A stretch of DNA of 13,839 nt from the NCBI GenBank assembly GCA_937895985.1, contig CALBKL010000292.1, positions 1 through 13,839 on the forward strand, written 5' to 3'. Origin of the DNA: an uncultured Solobacterium sp. Its GTDB lineage: Bacteria; Bacillota_I; Bacilli_A; Erysipelotrichales; Erysipelotrichaceae. Of the stretch, positions 6,786 to 11,776 are shown in pieces. Each line of letters opens with the position of its first letter. The stretch's first letter is position 1. Position numbers and translations under genes: made by a program. Under the pieces are notes generated by a model that did no database searches, was not told where the DNA came from, and saw nothing but the letters and a program-made list of their open reading frames with translations.

Positions 6786-6947
6786 CCAAATGGAGTGATA
6801 AAATCCCCAACGATTGAATTCTTCTTCCTCACGTCTAAACTCTGAGTCATCCCAATTAAACACGTATCCTCCTTGCGAAATACTAAATCCATCTCTATCA
6901 ATTTCTTCATACTCACCAGATTCATAATTGAAGCACCACTTACTCAT
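6768..6947 (-). CDS. Small very acidic protein of unknown function, coupled to the RNase III-like gene
   Basis: A 59-aa open frame starting at the ATG at 6947, only 3 nt after the stop of the RNase III-like gene. Its start has a strong ribosome binding site (GGAGGAGAAC about 8 nt upstream) lying in the end of that gene, so coding and coupling are well supported. I do not recognise the family. It has 17 Asp/Glu against 5 Lys/Arg, an EEEE run (40-43), a D/E tail, and four tryptophans (4, 32, 47, 54) with many Tyr/Phe. That makes it aromatic and strongly negative, with no signal or membrane segment. A partner, inhibitor or nucleic-acid mimic for the neighbouring nuclease is possible but is inference only. 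Confidence 0.75.
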   Translation of the reverse strand: MSKWCFNYESGEYEEIDRDGFSISQGGYVFNWDDSEFRREEEEFNRWGFYHSIWGDEDD

Positions 6948-6950
6948 AAC

Positions 6951-8072
6951 TTAGTTCTCCTCCATGTCCAATACATGTTTTAGCATTCCCCATGCGGCAT
7001 CCTTTTTCGCATCCTTTTTAGAGGATGCAGTTGACCAATAATAAATATCCTCTTCGCTTATATGACATTCGCATCTCCAAATGGGGTTCCCATCCTCATC
7101 ATATTCTTCATAAAAATCATATGTCGGAAGAGAAAAATAACCTCTTCTAGCAAGTATCTCAAGTTGATTGACAGCCATTTTCTTACATGGATTCTCAATC
7201 TCATCTTGAATAGTCCACAATAAACCATGTTCATCTAAATACTCATAGGCAAGTCTAGAAGCTTCTTCTCTTGCCATATTTTTGGAATGCCCATAACCAA
7301 TAAACCAACACGGAATATCCTCTAATGCAAGTAAACTTGCATATTTTGTATTTGAATCAAATTCTCCTCTTTTCGAAGAATGCATAAGAGTCCACATTGA
7401 ATTGGGGCTAGCCCAATCCGGAGCCCCTCTGTTTATTTCGTTGGATAAATATTTGCAAACTGAATAATCAGGTAATACATCATATTGTTTTAAAGACCAT
7501 TTTTGAATCATGTCAATATAACTATCTTCATCAGAACCGATTATATCATCGATATCAATGATGTTCTCCACAACTTCCTGAATTGTCTTGATATCCCAGC
7601 TTGTATCAAGTGCTATTGCACCAATGATTGCTTCAAACAAATCTTCTTTTGTTGAATTAGATTGTTCGACATGCTTCTTTCTGTCACCTCTACCCATAAT
7701 TAAGTAGGTCTGTAATTCAAGATCATCGATTGCATCCGCAAGAGTTGATTTCCTCACTATCCTTTTCTTAATCTCTGTTAATTGACCTTCATCCTTATCG
7801 GAGGAGAAAGTACTCTCATAAGTCTCCCATAGATAATAATAGTTAGGATTTTGTTGTTTCTTCTTGTTAAAATAACCAAACTCTTCTCTAAGAATTTTTA
7901 CCGCCACCAAATTTAGTGCCGCATCCCCAATAAACTCTAAGATTTCGTTGTTTTCACCACCGTTTTCCATACTGTAAGAACGACGAGTAAAAGCCTGCTT
8001 TAGTAATTCTTGATTCTTGAATGTATATCCAATTATATTTTGGATAATGTTGATTGTCTCTTGACCAAACAC
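6951..8072 (-). CDS. Atypical RNase III with two predicted C-terminal dsRNA-binding domains
   Basis: 373 aa from a GTG start. The N-terminal RNase III domain (about 1-180) has signature NEILEFIGDAAL with Glu46 and Asp50, and the second motif EDLFEAIIGAIALD with Asp144 and Glu147; all four metal-binding acids are kept. About 17 extra residues (NPNYYYLWETYE region) sit between the motifs. Two dsRBD-like regions follow. The first, about 183-282, is degenerate but ends in GYGHSKNMAREEASRLAYEYL. The second, about 294-368, ends in STASSKKDAKKDAAWGML. Ordinary bacterial RNase III has about 230 aa and one dsRBD. The frame extends to a TTG at 8138, but AGGAGG (8085-8080) with a 7-nt spacer points to GTG 8072, after which the domain begins as in the family. 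Not in the usual rnc–smc–ftsY context, so probably an extra paralogue. Confidence 0.88.
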   Translation of the reverse strand: MFGQETINIIQNIIGYTFKNQELLKQAFTRRSYSMENGGENNEILEFIGDAALNLVAVKILREEFGYFNKKKQQNPNYYYLWETYESTFSSDKDEGQLTEIKKRIVRKSTLADAIDDLELQTYLIMGRGDRKKHVEQSNSTKEDLFEAIIGAIALDTSWDIKTIQEVVENIIDIDDIIGSDEDSYIDMIQKWSLKQYDVLPDYSVCKYLSNEINRGAPDWASPNSMWTLMHSSKRGEFDSNTKYASLLALEDIPCWFIGYGHSKNMAREEASRLAYEYLDEHGLLWTIQDEIENPCKKMAVNQLEILARRGYFSLPTYDFYEEYDEDGNPIWRCECHISEEDIYYWSTASSKKDAKKDAAWGMLKHVLDMEEN

Positions 8073-8110
8073 AAAAAAACCTCCTATCTCTTCCTTTCCA
8101 AAATGATATG

Positions 8111-8261
8111 AAGGTGTAATCATCAATATCTTATACAAAAACTGTAGACCTAATTAGATTAAATTAAACTCATTGTTTTAACGTATTTATATGTATTCAC
8201 TTTCATAAATACAAATAAATGAAATAGAAACAATGTACTCAATTTAAAATCATTACACCTT
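8111..8261 (-). promoter_or_regulatory. Long nested inverted repeat in the 5' leader of the RNase III-like gene
   Basis: Five complementary pairs nest in order: 8111-8120 with 8252-8261 (10 bp, AAGGTGTAAT/ATTACACCTT), 8157-8160 with 8248-8251, 8161-8165 with 8241-8245, 8171-8178 with 8228-8235 (CATTGTTT/AAACAATG), and 8183-8190 with 8205-8212 (GTATTTAT/ATAAATAC). A bulge of about 36 nt remains on the 8121-8156 side. The promoter at 8270-8298 would start the transcript at about 8261-8263, so the mRNA's 5' end itself forms the closing stem. The stem's other arm lies about 25 nt before the ribosome binding site. E. coli RNase III is known to cut a hairpin in its own leader; the same logic here is inference. 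Confidence 0.6.
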
Positions 8262-8269
8262 ACAAACAT

Positions 8270-8298
8270 ATTATATTCCAATCCAAACAAACTATCAA
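8270..8298 (-). promoter_or_regulatory. Sigma-A-type promoter of the RNase III-like operon
   Basis: On the - strand TTGATA (8298-8293), a 17-nt spacer and TATAAT (8275-8270) form a near-consensus promoter with one mismatch. The expected transcription start is at about 8261-8263, giving a leader of about 190 nt before the GTG start. The rest of the gap, up to the gene starting at 8365, is AT-rich, and I see no clear + strand promoter in it. Confidence 0.75.
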
Positions 8299-8364
8299 CA
8301 TGGTCTTCAAAAGCAACTTATTCGCATATGACTATGATATCTTTCATATTATTTCCTACTATAT

Positions 8365-9468
8365 ATGTTGATAATTCATATTCTCACATCCACTTATTCG
8401 TGTTACTATTTTCCCATGTTTACATTCATGAATTACATTCTTACACCAGAATTCCTAGTGATTGTATCACTTGTGATATTCTTATACTCCTTTTTCAAGG
8501 ATTCTAGACGTTTTCGGAATGCAGTATTTTTATTAATTCTACTATTTGCACTCTTTGTTTTCTCTGTGCAGTATTCTGGTATATCCAGGATTGCGACTAT
8601 ATATTCAAGTATATTTGTCACCACCTTTATGTTCTTGATATTTATCATTCCATTCTTATTGATGGTAAATAGTGTACAGATGCTTCTTAAGGAAGGGTTT
8701 CATATTACAAGTTTCCTATCCATAGCGTTTGGAATCTTTATCTTAGTTGGCGAATTTTATTTCATAACTTCAATGATAGTGGCTGTTAACAACTATATAG
8801 ATCATTCGATTCATCTAATACAAGATTTTCCAACTCTGCTTAAAATGGGATTTGGATTTAGCGTCTTATATATCTCACTTGTATTCGTCGCATTTATGTT
8901 TTATTCCGTATTTATTCAAGTGCTTCCAAGACATGTTGATTTTGACTATATCGTTGTTCTAGGTGCTGGATTAATCGATGGATTAAGACCAACGAAGATT
9001 CTTGCAAATCGTCTTGATAAAGCAATTCGTGTGTTTAACAAATCAGTATCATCTTGTTATATTGTTGTCTCTGGTGGTCAAGGTGCTGATGAAAAGGTAT
9101 CTGAAGCGGAAGCCATGCGTACATACCTAATTGATAAAGGGATTAAGAATCATCAAATTATCATGGAAGATAAGAGTGTTAATACATTTGAAAACATGCG
9201 TAATTCCTATGAAATTATCAAGCGTAGAGGTGGTCGAATGCGTATTGCGGTAGTCACTTCCAACTTTCACGTCTATCGTGCATTACTCCTTTGTCGATCA
9301 TTAGATATTCCAGCAATTGGTATCGGCGCTCCTATTGCACTCTACTTCTGGCCTAGCGCAATGATTCGTGAATATGTTGCATTATGCAAGCATTATCTTA
9401 AGGGTTATCTATTAGGTTGGTTTATATTTGTAGGTTTCTTCCTCACTGTACTTTCTGTATTTCTATAA
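8365..9468 (+). CDS. Multi-pass membrane protein with C-terminal DUF218 (YdcF/ElyC-like) domain
   Basis: 367 aa at most. Residues up to about 190 hold some five hydrophobic segments. A DUF218 domain follows at about 194-340, with DYIVVLGAGL, the SGGQG turn (236-240), EAEAM, EDKSVNTFEN (268-277) and TSNFHVYRA (298-306). A last membrane segment (351-367) ends the protein. DUF218 proteins are linked to envelope and vancomycin-tolerance phenotypes in Gram-negatives (SanA, ElyC); the biochemical role in Firmicutes is not settled. The start is uncertain: the ATG at 8365 has no visible ribosome binding site, and ATGs at 8416 and 8428 are equally unsupported but would place the first membrane segment closer to the N-terminus. 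It is a single-gene unit with its own terminator. Confidence 0.88.
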   Translation: MLIIHILTSTYSCYYFPMFTFMNYILTPEFLVIVSLVIFLYSFFKDSRRFRNAVFLLILLFALFVFSVQYSGISRIATIYSSIFVTTFMFLIFIIPFLLMVNSVQMLLKEGFHITSFLSIAFGIFILVGEFYFITSMIVAVNNYIDHSIHLIQDFPTLLKMGFGFSVLYISLVFVAFMFYSVFIQVLPRHVDFDYIVVLGAGLIDGLRPTKILANRLDKAIRVFNKSVSSCYIVVSGGQGADEKVSEAEAMRTYLIDKGIKNHQIIMEDKSVNTFENMRNSYEIIKRRGGRMRIAVVTSNFHVYRALLLCRSLDIPAIGIGAPIALYFWPSAMIREYVALCKHYLKGYLLGWFIFVGFFLTVLSVFL

Positions 9469-9493
9469 TAGAAAGTACAGTTTTCTTTTTTTC
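9445..9493 (+). terminator. Rho-independent terminator of the DUF218 gene, with its stem inside the coding end
   Basis: An 11-bp stem, ACTGTACTTTC (9445-9455) and GAAAGTACAGT (9471-9481), can extend inward by three further pairs including one G·U. A T tract TTTTCTTTTTTT follows. The left arm encodes the last residues and the stop lies in the loop, so coding and termination overlap. Confidence 0.92.
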
Positions 9494-9527
9494 AAAAATA
9501 AAAATGCCTCTATCACAGAGACATTTT
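9491..9527 (-). terminator. Rho-independent terminator of the cupin gene
   Basis: An 11-bp stem, 9501-9511 (AAAATGCCTCT) with 9517-9527 (AGAGACATTTT), with one wobble pair on the - strand RNA and a 5-nt loop. On the - strand the stem is followed by a T-rich tail (TATTTTTG). It lies 7 nt after the cupin stop and back to back with the + strand terminator. Confidence 0.88.
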
Positions 9528-9534
9528 ACTATTC

Positions 9535-10173
9535 TTATAAAGTTAATAATAAAGCCATCTTGAACTTTTCGTTTGCTTTTACTGCGTGTAAGCCACCCTT
9601 TGCAAAGCAGAATTGTTCGCCAGCATGAATTTCATGTGCTACACCTTCATAGATAATTGTTGCACTACCATCTAACGCAAATACTAGTGCTTCGCCTGGT
9701 GCTGCGTGTTCAGATAAGCCTGTTCCTGCATCGAATGCCATCACAACAAACTTCATCTTTTCGTTGTGTGCAACATCCATGTTTACAATCTTACCGTCTT
9801 GATATGGTACTAAATCCTTTAAGCCAAATACTTCACCTGGTTTTACTGCGCTGTTCATCATACTATTTTCTCCTATCATGATTTCAGTATAAATGGTTCC
9901 TTGATCTGTTTTGATTCCTACAGGGATATTAATATGTGCGATAATTGCTTCACCGACATTAACAGCTTTCTCATCGTCGTTTGTATAGACGATTGCTCTT
10001 CCTGTATGAACATAGATCAATTTGTAATATGGGTAGATTTCTGCACTGATATCTGTATTCTCCGCAAGTGAGTAATAACTGACCTGACTCATTACTTCTT
10101 TTGAGACAGTACAGCTTGTCACCCATGGATTATCCTGTGCAATTGAATAAACTGAACCAACCTTTTCTTTCAT
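9535..10173 (-). CDS. Cupin-domain protein (two cupin folds)
   Basis: 212 aa with a probable N-terminal cupin (about 30-105) and a clearer C-terminal cupin (about 138-210). The second has GLSEHAAPGEALVFALDG, with His156 and Glu161, and the downstream motif histidine His196 in KGGLHAV. This fits the cupin metal-site pattern but lacks one histidine of the usual His-x-His pair, so metal binding may be altered. The layout resembles AraC-type sensor cupins or sugar-binding cupins without an attached DNA-binding domain. Substrate and role are unknown. I chose the ATG at 10173 with GGGGTG at 6-7 nt; the frame extends three codons to a GTG that is itself part of that site. Monocistronic, divergent from the exporter genes. 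Confidence 0.82.
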   Translation of the reverse strand: MKEKVGSVYSIAQDNPWVTSCTVSKEVMSQVSYYSLAENTDISAEIYPYYKLIYVHTGRAIVYTNDDEKAVNVGEAIIAHINIPVGIKTDQGTIYTEIMIGENSMMNSAVKPGEVFGLKDLVPYQDGKIVNMDVAHNEKMKFVVMAFDAGTGLSEHAAPGEALVFALDGSATIIYEGVAHEIHAGEQFCFAKGGLHAVKANEKFKMALLLTL

Positions 10174-10243
10174 ATTTATCACCCCATTTTACTATAACAT
10201 CGTTTCATCTCAACCCTTGAAATTACTATCTCTAAACTTCTTA

Positions 10244-10273
10244 TTGCTAATGGGTGATTGTTGAATATATACT
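10244..10273 (+). promoter_or_regulatory. Candidate promoter of the threonine/serine exporter genes
   Basis: TTGCTA (10244-10249), an 18-nt spacer and TATACT (10268-10273) lie about 24 nt before the exporter start. Both hexamers match the sigma-A consensus at four or five positions. A second -10-like TATAAG follows at once (10273-10278). The call is moderate. Confidence 0.45.
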
Positions 10274-10296
10274 ATAAGCCAAATAAGGAGAACATG

Positions 10297-11073
10297 ATGA
10301 ATACTCGTTTAGAAATGGAACAGATATTAAATTATCTGACAAAACTAGCACATGCACTACTATCGAACGGTTCAACCCTTGAACATGTAGAGTATGCCAT
10401 CGAAAAGAATGCAGATGCGTATCAGTTAACTGAACTTAGCACTGTTATGACACATCAGTATGTAAGTATTTGTTTCCGTGGTACTGATGGAAATACATAT
10501 ATGAAGCAGTTAGATATTTCTACAATATCTATCAACTTGGAAAAGTTACGTATTTTAAACAATATTATGCACCAAGTTAGTAATCACCCTATCCCTGCTG
10601 AACAACTGCAGAATATACTAGATCAAGCTCAAAACGTAAAGAAGTATAGTGTTGTAACAACTCTATTATGCCAAGTACTTGCCATCACTTGTGTTTGTTT
10701 TATTCTAGGTGGTAAACCAACTGATATGATAGCGACTGCACTTGTTTCATTTTGTCTATACTGGATAAACCTTGGACTTTCTAAACTACGTACTGAAAAA
10801 ATTATTAACAATATTATTAGTATGTTCTTAGGCACAATTCTATCCTTTCTATTAGTTAGAGTAGGATTGATTGCAGATACACAGTGGACTTTGATTTCTA
10901 TCAGCTTACTCATGATTCCAGGTATCCCTTTAGTCAATGCATTTCGTAATTTAATCTGTGGCCATGAGTTCAATGGTATCCTACAATTACTAAATGTTTT
11001 CTTAGAAAGTGCCTCTTTAGCAGCTGGCATGTACTTTGCTGTAATTCTAATGGGAGGTACAGGCGCATGGTAA
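10297..11073 (+). CDS. Threonine/serine exporter family protein, large subunit (ThrE N-terminal type)
   Basis: A 258-aa protein of the PF06738 type. A soluble N-terminal part (about 1-115) contains NGSTLEHVEYAIEKNADAY and the STVMTHQYVSI strand. About five membrane segments follow, with the family stretch MIPGIPLVNAFRNLICG (206-222). Such proteins pair with a small membrane partner to export threonine and serine; Corynebacterium ThrE carries both parts fused. The frame could start at a TTG at 10258, but AAGGAG (10285-10290) points to the tandem ATGs at 10294/10297, and the second has the better spacing of 6 nt. Its stop overlaps the next gene by 7 bp (ATGGTAA). Actual substrate is family inference. 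Confidence 0.9.
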   Translation: MNTRLEMEQILNYLTKLAHALLSNGSTLEHVEYAIEKNADAYQLTELSTVMTHQYVSICFRGTDGNTYMKQLDISTISINLEKLRILNNIMHQVSNHPIPAEQLQNILDQAQNVKKYSVVTTLLCQVLAITCVCFILGGKPTDMIATALVSFCLYWINLGLSKLRTEKIINNIISMFLGTILSFLLVRVGLIADTQWTLISISLLMIPGIPLVNAFRNLICGHEFNGILQLLNVFLESASLAAGMYFAVILMGGTGAW

Positions 11074-11498
11074 ACAACATATTGATTCTACTATTTTCCT
11101 TTATTGCTTCACTAGCTTTTAGTGTTACCTTTGGGATTCATGGCAAAGATAAATTACTATATGCAGGTCTTGGTGGATTCTTAGTGCGCTTAGTAAATAT
11201 CTCACTTTCTAGTTTTCTAGATAATCGTTTTGTCATCATTTTAATTTCTGCACTTGCTGCTTCGCTTTACGGTGAATTTATGTCTCGTAAGCTTCAGGTT
11301 CCTACTGCTTACTTTATCTACCCATCCATTATTCCATTGATTCCCGGAGACATGTTCCACTATATGATCGCATCACTAGTAACTGGCAATATCCGACTAG
11401 CAGAAGTACAAGCATTTGATTGTATTCTATCTCTTGTCGCACTTAGTCTTGGTACAATCATTGGTACAACAACACTTCAAAGCATTCGTAGAAAATAA
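11067..11498 (+). CDS. Threonine/serine exporter family protein, small subunit (ThrE_2/DUF3815 type)
   Basis: A 143-aa membrane protein with about four or five hydrophobic segments and the conserved PSIIPLIPG stretch (86-94), which mirrors a PGIPL motif in its larger partner. It corresponds to the C-terminal half of fused ThrE proteins. It overlaps the upstream gene by 7 bp, so the subunits are probably made in equal amounts and form one transporter. A very strong terminator follows 11 nt after the stop. Confidence 0.9.
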   Translation: MVNNILILLFSFIASLAFSVTFGIHGKDKLLYAGLGGFLVRLVNISLSSFLDNRFVIILISALAASLYGEFMSRKLQVPTAYFIYPSIIPLIPGDMFHYMIASLVTGNIRLAEVQAFDCILSLVALSLGTIIGTTTLQSIRRK

Positions 11499-11509
11499 TG
11501 CATGTATAC

Positions 11510-11556
11510 AAAAAGAATGTATTTATAGGACTTTCCTACAAATACATTCTTTTTTT
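11510..11556 (+). terminator. Strong bidirectional terminator
   Basis: A 15-bp perfect stem, AAAAAGAATGTATTT (11510-11524) with AAATACATTCTTTTT (11540-11554), one mismatch, then TAGG/CCTA and a 5-nt loop. The + strand tail has seven T in a row. On the - strand the tail is TTTTTG, so it also serves the convergent gene whose stop is at 11555-11557. Confidence 0.95.
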
Positions 11557-11761
11557 ATATTTCTACTGTTGTATCTGAAGCTGGTAAATAGATTGCATAG
11601 ATTGAATTTGATATTTCCAACCAATTCTTCAAATCTGGCATCCAGATATAATCATCCTTGCAAAGAATTTCTTGTTTGATGAACTGCACTAATTCCGCAT
11701 CTGTAAATGGGCCAAATTTTTCTGTGCTACCTCGTTTTGTATAATACCAAAGTCTGTCCAT
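11555..11761 (-). CDS. Small GYF_2-domain (DUF4339) protein
   Basis: A 68-aa protein made almost wholly of one GYF_2 domain. It has WYY at 5-7, GPF at 17-19, the helix DAELVQFI, and the two tryptophans Trp40 and Trp47 in the IWMPDLKNW segment. GYF-type domains usually bind proline-rich peptides. In bacteria the domain is often fused to membrane proteins; here it stands alone, with no membrane segment. The start has AAGGAG about 7 nt upstream, 15 nt after the stop of the larger HTH-RCC1 gene, so they form an operon. That upstream protein has a Pro/Glu-rich cytoplasmic linker that could be a ligand; this is inference. Confidence 0.82.
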   Translation of the reverse strand: MDRLWYYTKRGSTEKFGPFTDAELVQFIKQEILCKDDYIWMPDLKNWLEISNSIYAIYLPASDTTVEI

Positions 11762-11776
11762 GTGTTTCTCCTTGCC

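Noticed and set aside
6716..6925. 69-aa - strand frame in the region before the cysS leader
   Set aside because: It overlaps the 59-aa acidic gene in another frame and has no ribosome binding site of its own, while the acidic gene has a strong site and tight coupling.
8111..8261. Nested inverted repeat as a miniature transposon (MITE)
   Set aside because: There is no target-site duplication, the arms are unequal with a 36-nt bulge, and the outer arm coincides with the transcription start; a leader hairpin explains it better.
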